NCBI GenBank assembly: GCA_034698045.1
Contig: JAQGAU010000994.1
Location: forward strand, 1-22,141
DNA length: 22,141 bases
Direction: 5' to 3'
From: Paramacrobiotus richtersi
Taxonomy: Eukaryota; Tardigrada; Eutardigrada; Parachela; Macrobiotidae
Part shown: one piece after another, positions 8,567 through 16,214 of the stretch
Position numbering within the stretch: position 1 is the stretch's first letter
Layout of the letters: every line of letters begins with the position of its first letter
Position numbers and translations under genes: made by a program
The notes under the pieces: generated by a model
What the model was told of the DNA's origin: nothing
Database searches by the model: none
Seen by the model: only the letters and a program-made list of their open reading frames with translations

Positions 8567-9973
8567 CCAGGTGGCTCTTCAGAGTGCGTACTTCCGCATT
8601 CAGCGTTAAGCGCGGTTCCCCCGCCACAGTGTGGACGGATTTGCCTGCCCCTGCCTGCCCGTGAGGATATTGCCCGCGGTCCCGGCCAAAAGAATGTCAA
8701 AGCAGCAGGAGGATTTGCCCACGATGCAATTGGATGCCAGGCTGATCGGCTACACCGCCGACTGCCACCAGCCCATCACACCCCCGTGAGCACTCGACGC
8801 CGCGGACATCATCCCGTGCACAGCCAGCGAGAACCCCGCGACTGCCAATGAGGAAACGACCGAAACAGTTTGCAGCACCCCGCCTCTGTTCTCCTCGTAT
8901 CACCCTCAACACCGCCGAGAGGCAGAGATGCGAAAAATACCAAGAAATGTCTTTTGCAGGGTAGTGCCAATTTTGGGGTCACCACACCATTTTGCCCCCA
9001 ACCCCTGCCCGAAATTTCTCAGGCCGTGACCTTTCCTGGACGATGAACTCCCATGATGTACGGGGATTTTCCCGTTTCCTCGTCGGCCCCTGGATCACGT
9101 CTGGTTCTGCTGCCGCTGGCCCAACAGGCGATAATTTTTCGTCTGTGGGGTTGACCGTAAGGGTCACAGAAGGTTGCCGCTTCTGACACAGCCAGGTGTG
9201 TACGACACCGAAACTGCGTTTCCTGTACATCCTCATCAGCAAGGCAAGACAACAAACCGCAAGTGAGCCGATCCAGTCAGCTAAAACCAGCAAAAAGGAA
9301 GCAGGCGCCCTTACCGACGCAGCGTCGCCCACAAGCCGCCTTCGCCAGCCGCAGTCGCGCTCATGCCCCGATCGCCGTCGCCAGTGTCACTGCACCCCCA
9401 CATCCCCGCTACATCAGCAGTGCTTAAGGGAGGCGCAATACCCTGCGCTTCCTGGTAGCCCCCCGGTACCCGGACACCCCAGCCAGTACGGTCATGGTTG
9501 AGGGCTTCACCTGGATTCCTTGGAGCGCCGCTAGTGCTCTCTGCCTGCCTGCATCCACAGCCAGTACGGTCCTGGATGAGGATTCTTCGAAGCGCCGTAA
9601 ACGGACGCTCAACACGTCGGGGGAGTGTGACGAGGCCTTGTTCCGGTGTACACGGCGCCTTCCTTGGGGCGCTTGCTTCTTGGTTGTACTGCGTGTACGG
9701 TGCACCTACTCTGTGTCTGTGCTGTGCGTGTGTGTGTGGTTAGAGGCGTGTCTTTGGGCTGCGTTATATGTACGCAGGATGTGCTTTTCTGACTGTCGAG
9801 ACTGACTGCGTGCAGCTCGCCAAATCATTCGGTGTCGGCAGCTTTTGCTTGCATTTCCGCGTATGCGGGTTCTTTCGGGCCTGTGCTCCAGCACAGGCCA
9901 GGCTGTCGATATTTTGCCAATAAAGACCTTTCGGCCTTTAGGGCTCGTGTGTGTGTGTTTCACAGACATGCAG
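8567..9973 (+). mobile_element. Insert B: 1.4-kb GC-rich inserted element of unknown family
   Basis: This 1407-bp block is more GC-rich than its flanks, lies between identical 15-bp sequences and interrupts the LINE tail, whose reading resumes at 9992. Near its 3' end are an AATAAA (about 9919), a small hairpin (AAAGACCTTTCGGCCTTT), a GT-rich run and the end TTTCACAGACATGCAG. Several medium frames exist. One plus-strand reading from about 8694 (MSKQQEDLPTMQLDARLIGY, one stop, then NPATANEETTETV) looks like decayed coding sequence, as does a Pro/Arg/Ala-rich stretch at 9250-9420. No RT, integrase or transposase motif is visible. The 15-bp duplication favours target-primed retrotransposition (a LINE, SINE or retrocopy) over an LTR element. 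Orientation is taken from the AATAAA. Confidence 0.65.
9480..9597. repeat. Imperfect tandem duplication inside insert B
   Basis: CAGCCAGTACGGTCATGGTT at 9480 recurs as CAGCCAGTACGGTCCTGGAT at 9558, and both are followed by a similar ATTCxTxGxAGCGCCG stretch. The period is about 78 bp. Confidence 0.7.
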
Positions 9974-9988
9974 CATGCATGTCTGTTT
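9974..9988. repeat. Target-site duplication, right copy (insert B)
   Basis: CATGCATGTCTGTTT, identical to 8552-8566. With the upstream bases CAGACATGC it also forms a small palindrome. Confidence 0.75.
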
Positions 9989-9991
9989 TAA

Positions 9992-10081
9992 CGTACAGAG
10001 CATGATTTCGCGAAGTTGAAAGACCTCAGTAAACAGTCGACTGAAGGGTTCTTTGCATTCATAGTTAGTTTCTTGCTTTAG
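9992..10081 (+). pseudogene. LINE ORF2 C-terminal end
   Basis: A 29-codon frame ending in TAG (RTEHDFAKLKDL, then EGFFAFIVSFLL) follows insert B. It corresponds in position to the end of the minus-strand copy (NTRSLDRLLQ ...) and to the T-R-x-H ... F-F region that closes many LINE proteins. It supports the view that the sequence between the 15-bp repeats is an insertion. Confidence 0.55.
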
Positions 10082-10119
10082 AGGAGTTACTGTAAACTCT
10101 TAAGACTTGGTTTGATATC

Positions 10120-10125
10120 AATAAA
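10120..10125 (+). promoter_or_regulatory. Poly(A) signal, probable LINE 3' end
   Basis: AATAAA about 40 bases after the last LINE stop codon. No poly(A) tail follows, so the exact 3' boundary is uncertain. Confidence 0.4.
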
Positions 10126-10135
10126 GTGAGATTAC

Positions 10136-10992
10136 CGAGAACAGCCACAGCAAGAGTCACAGCAAGTGACCGTCAGAGCAAGAGTTCGGAGAAAATCACC
10201 CGCGACGATCGCAAAATCACGAATTGTTTACTTTAACGGGTGTTACAAACAGCTGATTCAACAATCCCGTCCGTTGATAATTTTTATTTTGATGATAACT
10301 CATAAGGTATTAAATTAAATAAGCAGTGTGAAAAAATAGATTTTTCAATCTTCGAAATGATTTCTCGAAATCTCCAAAAAATTCTCGCAGGGGCTTCGGG
10401 CAGCTCTTTTCTTTACTAAGCTGCCAGTTTTGAGTGAAGCTCCGTTTTGGTCAGACCACTTGCTCAGCTCGTTTAAACCCATCAACTGACGATGTTTGCG
10501 CGCCAATCGTTCAGTAACACCGCTTTCATTCAGAACGAGCCCAAAAAGAACCACTCAGTGATTCTCGAATAGCTTTCAACTGAATATTCCGTCAACAATG
10601 ATGACGCCATTAAAGTGGCTCGTGGATATGATAGTTTTGTACAAGGATACACCAGCTTTAGATAAAAAATCAGTTGGAACGAATTCTTGATTAGCGATAT
10701 TTTTGTAATATTTTTGTTTCGGCAAGTTGGCACCGGCCTGTTGCTTTCCGACAAAACGAAACTAATGGCGTTGGCCACTTTAAATTTCGCCAAAATTCGG
10801 TGGTTGCAATAATTCTGCCCTCCTAACGGGATCAACATGCCAGGAGAGAAGGCTTTAAAGTTAGGGTACGCACAGGTAGGAAAACGCAGCTGTTGGCTCA
10901 CTAGGAAGCGGCGCGAAAGTGTTTCAACTTTTGGAAATTGCTCTCTGTAGCATGCAAGTTCGGGTGGCGCATCTGTGCTATTAACAAAACGG
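10136..10992. other. No firm gene; overlaps a weak minus-strand open frame
   Basis: A short CAGCAAGAGTCACAGCAAG-like internal repetition is seen at 10141-10190. Beyond the weak 215-codon minus-strand frame listed separately, nothing coding or structural stands out. Confidence 0.4.
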
Positions 10993-11177
10993 CTATTCGC
11001 CCTGGAGTCGGGGCGGGTAGCAAGATGGCTACTCGCCCTGGAATCCGGGCGGGTAACAAAATGACTATTCGCCCTGGAGTCCGGGCGGGTAGCAAAATGG
11101 CTATTCGCCGGCATATATCCGCCGGCCAAAATTGCGTTGGCATATATGCAGCCATTTCCTGGCAGACTGTGGCTCAT
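10530..11177 (-). CDS. Candidate 215-residue protein with 12-residue repeats, unrecognised
   Basis: An ATG at 11177 opens a 215-codon frame ending at 10530. Near its N-terminus it holds about four 12-residue repeats (RANSHFVTRPDS, RASSHLATRPDS), encoded by the 36-bp satellite at 10993-11109. No signal peptide, membrane segment or known domain is evident. The repeat is a multiple of three long, so it keeps frames open on both strands; a plus-strand frame of 81 codons through the same array is also open. The rest of the frame could still be chance. It may be a spurious frame or an exon of a repeat-bearing protein; there is no promoter or splice support. Confidence 0.22.
   Translation of the reverse strand: MSHSLPGNGCIYANAILAGGYMPANSHFATRPDSRANSHFVTRPDSRASSHLATRPDSRANSRFVNSTDAPPELACYREQFPKVETLSRRFLVSQQLRFPTCAYPNFKAFSPGMLIPLGGQNYCNHRILAKFKVANAISFVLSESNRPVPTCRNKNITKISLIKNSFQLIFYLKLVYPCTKLSYPRATLMASSLLTEYSVESYSRITEWFFLGSF
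10993..11109. repeat. 36-bp tandem repeat, 3.25 copies
   Basis: Units at 10993-11028, 11029-11064 and 11065-11100, then 9 bases of a fourth. The consensus starts CTATTCGCCCTGGAGTCCGG and contains an internal GCCC...GGGC inverted element. Units differ by four to six bases. The bases before the array (AACAAAACGG) look like the tail of a decayed earlier unit. Confidence 0.95.
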
Positions 11178-11412
11178 GAGTAGCTATCCAAAACAGGCGA
11201 AAAAAAGAAAGAACAAACAATCGAAAGCATTGCTTAACGATCAGTTCACCTCCTGTTTCTGCGTGTTGTATATGTGATGCTAATCATGTACAAATAGAGA
11301 ATCATATACCCACTACCCAGTTTTAACATATGCCTATTATTGATCTCAATTATAAAATGTCTTACGTAAACCAAAGAGCAGCAAATGAAGTGGATGATGA
11401 ATGAGAGCCCTG

Positions 11413-11526
11413 CCTATCCGAACGACGCCTCAGCGCGGTCACATGTAGCTAGCGCTTCCGGTGACCGTGCTTGGACCGCTCATGCTGTACGTCATAGCAA
11501 CCCTTTGGCAGCTTCGTTCAGATAGG
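11413..11526. repeat. Short terminal inverted repeats, possible 114-bp MITE
   Basis: CCTATCCGAACGACGC at 11413 is matched in inverted orientation by the end at 11526 (reverse complement CCTATCTGAACGAAGC, 14 of 16 bases). No target-site duplication is obvious. The same stretch lies 270-390 bp upstream of the galactosyltransferase start and holds CTTCCGG and TACGTCATAGCAAC words that could instead be promoter sites. Confidence 0.35.
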
Positions 11527-11800
11527 TTACCCCTAGTCTGTTTTTGACACGTATCAGCAATGTTTTCTGCCTTAAGCATGGTTTATTTTGGTTACTGACT
11601 TACTGTGACGAAGTGAGTGGTCTGATCGTTCGACTCAACGTAATGCTCAACCTGCTAGAGCCTGCATCAAACCAAAGAGTGGCATGTGGAGGCAAAGCAG
11701 TTTTACGCTCGTCCGAGTTTTCGGGCATACTAACTAACGCTTGTAGCTCCATAGGTAGACACAGAACTGTTTGTTTTGTAAGCCAACTCCATCGCTGAGC

Positions 11801-12853
11801 ATGCGACATCTCTGCAGTTGCCTTTCTTTGGTATTTCTCTGCACAGGTGTAGTAACAGTCATCATATCACTAAGGCTTTTAGATATCTCGCAAGCCTGGT
11901 ATTGGCTTTATGGGCGTGAATTTTCTGTCCGTAGTTCTTATTATTACCGTACGAACAAGGCGACCGATGGGCTCAAGCTACCACAGGCCGAGCACGCAAA
12001 CGGTGATAGCACAACAGGAGGCGTTTATCTCAAAAAACTTAGCAACATTCAAGACCAGTATTCCATTCATCCAGCTCCATGTACAAAGACCGGTGATCGA
12101 GTTCTGCTATTGATCGTCGTTGTAAGCGCTTCGGGAAGTTTTGAACAACGATCTGCTATCCGCAGAACCTGGGGCACCCAAGCTGACATGGTTTGCGGCG
12201 TCAAACTGATTTTTTTCATAGGAAAAATCTACAACCTGACGTTGCAAAACAAAATTAACACAGAATCCCGATCACGGCGTGATATCTTACAGTCCAGTGT
12301 TTATGATGACTCTCCCATTTCTTCACCGCAGAGGATGGTGCAGCTGTATCAGTGGGCAGCGACATTTTGTGCGTCAGCAACATTTGTGGCACGTTCTGAC
12401 GAGGACTGCTGGGTTAGCATTCCTAATGTGCTTTCATACCTTCGGACAGCCCAGTCAGTGAAGAGCTTTTACGGGGGCATCCACCATGGTGGCAATTTTG
12501 GACACCGGGCACCAGAATCCAAATATTATACTCCAAGAGAAGACTATAACAGCGATACGGTTCCCGAATTTATTGCTGGTTTCTTCATTGTGGTTTCGTC
12601 TGACATACTGCGATCGTTGGTTCAAGAGAGCCGAAAGAGCAAATTTGGATATATTATTGATGACATGTTCCTTGAATTACTAAGAAAATCGTTGAACTAT
12701 TCCAGGAATGAAATGCCATGGGTTGGTTTCACTCCGCATATAAAAGATAGTGAGTGCCCAAAACGGGACTACACAGTAATCCATAATGTCAAACCACAAG
12801 AAATGTTGGCCTTATGGAACAATCCCTGCTATCAAAATGGCTTGTGCACTTAG
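11801..12853 (+). CDS. Beta-1,3-galactosyltransferase-like glycosyltransferase (GT31)
   Basis: The 350-residue product has GT31 (Galactosyl_T) family architecture. A type II membrane anchor lies at about residues 8-28, a stem to about 95, and a Golgi-lumenal catalytic domain after that. Landmarks: VLLLIVVVSASGSFEQRSAI followed by RRTWG (117-125, the R-x-A-I-R-x-T-W-G block), RRDIL (159-163), the DxD metal/UDP-sugar site as ARSDEDCW (197-204, usually K-x-D-D-D-x-F), FIAGFFIVVSSDI (257-269) and IDDMFLELL (286-294), where E-D-V is common. N-glycosylation sequons are at N145 and N299. The family transfers UDP-linked galactose, or N-acetylglucosamine in some members, to glycans; donor and acceptor here are not predictable. 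The ATG at 11801 was chosen because it places the hydrophobic anchor at the N-terminus. There is no intron. The N-L-T-x-K block that often precedes the DxD is not recognisable, but key residues and an uninterrupted frame suggest a functional gene. Confidence 0.88.
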   Translation: MRHLCSCLSLVFLCTGVVTVIISLRLLDISQAWYWLYGREFSVRSSYYYRTNKATDGLKLPQAEHANGDSTTGGVYLKKLSNIQDQYSIHPAPCTKTGDRVLLLIVVVSASGSFEQRSAIRRTWGTQADMVCGVKLIFFIGKIYNLTLQNKINTESRSRRDILQSSVYDDSPISSPQRMVQLYQWAATFCASATFVARSDEDCWVSIPNVLSYLRTAQSVKSFYGGIHHGGNFGHRAPESKYYTPREDYNSDTVPEFIAGFFIVVSSDILRSLVQESRKSKFGYIIDDMFLELLRKSLNYSRNEMPWVGFTPHIKDSECPKRDYTVIHNVKPQEMLALWNNPCYQNGLCT

Positions 12854-13053
12854 ACGCTTCCAGCTAAAATGGTTCATTTTCCTACATATATCGAGAAATT
12901 GGTTTGGTTTTTTGCTTCGTACTTCCTAATAGAGCTGTCCAAAAAACTGACTTGCAATTACTTAGTGCCACACAAACAAGCATAAGCAACACACTGCACA
13001 GTTGCGTTGGGCGTTAAACCATTAAATCATCGATCATGAGTACAGTATCGCTG

Positions 13054-13059
13054 AATAAA
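13054..13059 (+). promoter_or_regulatory. Poly(A) signal of the galactosyltransferase gene
   Basis: AATAAA about 200 bases after the stop codon, the first such signal downstream. It implies a 3' untranslated region of roughly 220 nt. Confidence 0.55.
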
Positions 13060-13218
13060 AACCATAACATGGCTAATTTGCCGAATTAACGCGTCGTGGG
13101 GCCCTTGCCAACATAAGCTGAACAGTGGGAACAGTACCATCCGGAATTTCCATACTCAAAATGAGCTGCAACATTAACACGTTGTGTGGTTCTCTCTACC
13201 CTCACCAATCTCTTTCAG

Positions 13219-13368
13219 GAACGTCAGCGCGGCATAAGACTAAGCACCGGCCACAGCATTTGCTTTGTGATCTTCCATCATGTGACGCATTACATGGACC
13301 CAGTAAACAGTTCAGTGGAAACATTGCATCAGTCACTGTACAATCTTTTAAAGCGTTTCGTCAAATAA
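13219..13368 (+). CDS. Candidate terminal exon, unknown protein
   Basis: A good splice acceptor (ACCAATCTCTTTCAG with a pyrimidine tract) ends at 13218. The following 49 codons are open in phase 0 up to TAA (GIRLSTGHSICFVIFHHVTH, then SSVETLHQSLYNLLKRFVK). The stop codon overlaps an AATAAA at 13364-13369. This resembles a last exon, but no upstream exon was found between the galactosyltransferase and this point and the peptide is not recognised. Confidence 0.2.
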   Translation, partial: ERQRGIRLSTGHSICFVIFHHVTHYMDPVNSSVETLHQSLYNLLKRFVK

Positions 13369-13856
13369 ATATTGCAAGTGAATCCTTGAGCTGAGTTTTC
13401 TTGATTTACAAGCGGCTGACATCATCGTTGGTGTTTTCTATGCTTCACCCAAGCAATTCGCGCGAACAGTTACCAGCCTTGAAGCTTTGCGCGAAATAGT
13501 GCCATTACATCGGTCAAGACAAGAAACAGAACCCATACAAGCTTTTGAAAGTGGAAGTGGAACTCATTGTCCTCTTGCACGTATGTGCGCGAAATGACCA
13601 TTTGTTGCTAAATATGGGAAAAAAGGTTAAACAGAGATGCCGTCTTATAATTCCTCGTTTCCATCCAGTTGTTCTAGGTGCTAGATCGATAAATGCATAA
13701 AAAGGGGACGATGGTTCTGATCCCAAGAACAGCTTCAAAAGATTCCTGTAACATTTCAAAATGCATTTTCAAAATATGAAATTCAGTTTAAAATTTCACT
13801 TTCCAACCTTTCCGGATGAGATAGGTTAATAAACGTCATCGGAGTTATGCGCTTAA

Positions 13857-14033
13857 TTCGCAGATCGTCTAAGAGAGTTGGACGGAAACGTGACTTTAGA
13901 AAGAGACGCCGTCCTATATTACAATAATGGTTTAATGTTTTTTGCGACGGGGAGAAGCCCCCTTGGGCAACAAACAGCACTTTCCAGCTTAGCGGACGTC
14001 ACGAATCAAATTACAGCACAAAAAAAATGGTAA
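13857..14033 (+). CDS. Candidate internal exon, unknown protein
   Basis: A 58-codon open stretch with protein-like composition (RLRELDGNVTLERDAVLYYN, then GRSPLGQQTALSSLADVTNQ). It starts next to an acceptor-like TTAATTCGCAG ending at 13863 and ends at a donor-like TGGTAACA at 14029. About 240 bases upstream, near 13636, AGAGATGCCGTCTTATAATT resembles AGAGACGCCGTCCTATATTA inside this stretch, so a local duplication is possible. No domain is recognised; it could be a relic. Confidence 0.2.
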   Translation, partial: FADRLRELDGNVTLERDAVLYYNNGLMFFATGRSPLGQQTALSSLADVTNQITAQKKW

Positions 14034-14880
14034 CAAAAACTCATGAAAGATACATGCGTGGATCAAAGAAGACTCAAGCAATCCAATGTACATGAAATGT
14101 CAAAAAAAAATCAGGTGTTTCTTTGTCAACGACAGTTCTGTCCAGGGTACGTCATCCAGCGCATTTCTGAATGCGCTTAGCGATCCCTACGCGGCGGGTG
14201 TCAGGTCAATTTCGTTCCACAATGCAGTCAGTCGAGACACTCTAGATCCATCAGAGCAATGTAACGAAGACGGTTCTGGCGTATGATTTGCCTGTACCAT
14301 CCTACGTTATGTTGGTGGCTGGTAATACTGTTATACTATGCTGGTCTACCATCATACAGATCCTCATATAAGATCACACAACATCATAACACGACAACAG
14401 CCCGAGTTCCATATCAGTGACCTTTATATAATTGACCATTACAATGACACTTGCGAACCATGAGAGCTAGGACAAAGGTGACAATTCCGTCATGAGAATA
14501 TCCAGACCAGTAGGACATCAGAATATCTTACTAAACGAGCCAGATGATCCCAGCGATGTTCTGCTGTTCACATCCTGCTCAGATCTTTCGTTATCCGCTT
14601 ACGATATCATGGCCATAATAAATCCCTAAGATGATGATCGTCTAAGGCGCACGATCTTATGCTTATAACACTTTCCCAACACTGGGATCATGCGTCACAC
14701 TGTACGACACTAGACTATGAAGCTAACTGAATCATCTACATTTCCGTCCAACTGTTCCAACTGTTTCCTTTGCTGTGCGGCTACGATCGATTCCTGCAGA
14801 TGACTCAAATAGGGCTATGAGTCCTCGTCCTTGTACTAACACGGCCATATTTACCGTTTAACCAGTAAACTAATCAGCCG
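14034..14880. other. No supported gene
   Basis: A 66-codon plus-strand frame (14086-14286, ending CNEDGSGV) is open and could be a further exon of the unknown candidate upstream, but splice evidence is weak. From 14290 to 14880 neither strand shows anything recognisable. Confidence 0.4.
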
Positions 14881-15519
14881 TTAATTAGCCCCGCGACAGC
14901 AAGGAATGGTTGTTCCACAGGCAGTAAAAGGAGCCGGTTTCAGTGGGTGCGGATGTTGCAACAGTCGGTCCAGTGAGCGCGTGTTTCCTGCAATACACTC
15001 AGCAGGAGAAACCACTGGTTCATAGGGCAAAACATAAAGGTCACCAAGAGGAAACAGGCTAAAATGCAATTTGTACACTAGCGTAAGGGACCGTCTTAGT
15101 TCAGCACAGTCCCAATTTAATTCTGCTAATCACGCGTGATAGTCGGATTTTTCGTTACCTGATGGAATAGTTTTGACGAACTTGTGAACGCATTTTTCGA
15201 GCTTATCTCGACACATTTTTCGATACTGGTTCAACAACAACGGAACAATAATTATTAAGCGGAAAAACCAGTGACTAAAACAAAGAAAAGCGCGCTCCAG
15301 AGTCAGCCTTGCGAAACAAAAAATCAATGCAATTTGTTCTTTTATTACACTTCATTACTAAAATTTCGGTTTGCATTTTCCATCTGAGTTCACGATCAAC
15401 AAGCACTCCAAGATACTTAACACAGTTTTTCTGTAGAATTAGCGATTCAGAAAGGAAGTAGTTGTTTCACTCTTCACAGACTTTTTTTTGAGAAACAAAT
15501 ATGAATTGTTTTGCCAACA
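14881..15519 (-). pseudogene. LINE reverse transcriptase, thumb and C-terminal part
   Basis: Directly after the fold-back element the minus strand reads NVGKTIHICFSKKS, the usual N-x-x-K-T-x-x-x-x-F block. After a stop and frameshift, LILQKNCVKYLGVLVDREL and RWKM follow, the KYLG(V/I)xxD signature of LINE RTs. Later come DKLEKCVHKFVKTI, LAELNWDCAELRR, YKLHFSLFPLGDLYV and a tail (NTRSLDRLLQHPHPL) ending at 14881. At least three frame breaks are present. Confidence 0.82.
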
Positions 15520-15842
15520 TTGAAGAGAAAAAATACCCGTTGGGTTACGTTTTGGGTGGTTCCAAAAGACAATTTTCTGCATCGAACAGCAGATGTGTGT
15601 CGTTACCGCATATGGTACACATGGTACACATGATAGCAAAGGGATTGCTCTACCTTGTGATCTGGTCATTGTGTACCCGCGGCGCGCGCGCAGCCCGCAA
15701 CAGGTGTGCAAACAAATAGCAGCTAAATAAGAAGAAAGGCCAGGATAAATTCAGCCGCGCATCAAAAGTATGATTTGAAAACGCTATGAAATGCATAAAA
15801 AGATGAGAAACGTTATTACACAAGCTTTTTCGATTTCATTGA
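15520..15842 (+). repeat. Fold-back element, left arm
   Basis: Inverted copy of 15901-16214. It contains the extra 9 bp near 15612-15630 (GGTACACATGGTACACATG). The innermost matched bases are TTTCGATTTCATTGA. Confidence 0.9.
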
Positions 15843-15900
15843 TTACGTAAAAAATTATTGAATTTTGAATATTTCGAAATTAAGTATCTTTTGACACAGT

Positions 15901-16214
15901 CAACGAAATCGAAAAAGCTTGTGTAATAACGTTTCTTATCTTTTTATGGATTTTATAGCGTTTTCGAATCAAACTTTTGATGCACGGCTGAATTTATCCT
16001 GACTTTCCTTTTGATTTACCTGCTTTCTGTTCACACACCTGTTGTAGGGTGCGCGCGCGCTGCGGGTACACAATGGCCTGATCACAGGGTAGAGCAATCC
16101 CTTTGCAATCACGTGTAACACATCCGGTAACGACACACATCTGCGATTTCATGCAAAAAGTTGTCTTTGGGAACCACCCAAAACGGAACCCATTAGGTAT
16201 TTTTTCCCCTTCAA
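15901..16214 (-). repeat. Fold-back element, right arm
   Basis: Inverted copy of 15520-15842. The minus-strand LINE frame runs into this arm by chance for about 20 codons. Confidence 0.9.

Larger units (their letters stand above)
6307..10135 (+). mobile_element. Decayed LINE (non-LTR retrotransposon), plus copy with two nested insertions
   Basis: Pieces of one reverse transcriptase reading can be followed in order: linker (6307-6420), RT fingers (6635-7124), palm (7761-8356), thumb and C-terminal part (8323-8566) and tail (9992-10081). An AATAAA at 10120-10125 probably marks the 3' end. Two insertions interrupt it, at 7125-7724 and 8567-9973, each flanked by a target-site duplication. The endonuclease part is not recognisable and there are several frameshifts and stops. 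The part carrying the usual KYLGV motif is missing near 8305-8325. A second copy of the same family lies on the minus strand at 16806-14881; motifs shared by both copies include CSHES, VTSGV, DKLE, LSELNW / LAELNW and YKLxF. The RT arrangement is of the broad CR1/jockey type; the clade is not resolved. Confidence 0.85.
15520..16214. mobile_element. Fold-back (long inverted repeat) element inserted in the LINE
   Basis: The 695-bp element has arms 15520-15842 and 15901-16214 and a 58-bp loop. The outer ends are TTGAAGAGAAAAAATACC and, inverted, TTGAAGGGGAAAAAATACC. The arms align throughout at roughly 85% identity by eye, with one 9-bp length difference (a TACACATGG duplication in the left arm). 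Both contain a GCGCGCGC tract. The LINE coding sequence stops exactly at one end and resumes at the other. Either the termini include TTGAA/TTCAA, or CTTGAA/CTTCAA is an imperfect 6-bp target duplication. No transposase is encoded, so it would be non-autonomous. Confidence 0.88.

Noticed and set aside
8979-9332. 117-codon minus-strand frame inside insert B
   Set aside because: It lies in GC-rich DNA where long open frames on several strands are expected. It has no motif, and the opposite strand has comparable frames.
8567-9973. Insert B as a solo LTR, because of the AATAAA and TTTCACA near its end
   Set aside because: The flanking duplication is 15 bp, whereas LTR elements make 4-6 bp duplications, and the left border has no TG start.
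10938-11183. 81-codon plus-strand frame through the 36-bp satellite
   Set aside because: It is a consequence of a repeat length divisible by three; little unique sequence is included.
11771-11800. Longer N-terminus of the galactosyltransferase
   Set aside because: The upstream extension has no ATG. The ATG at 11801 places the membrane anchor at the N-terminus as usual for type II Golgi enzymes.
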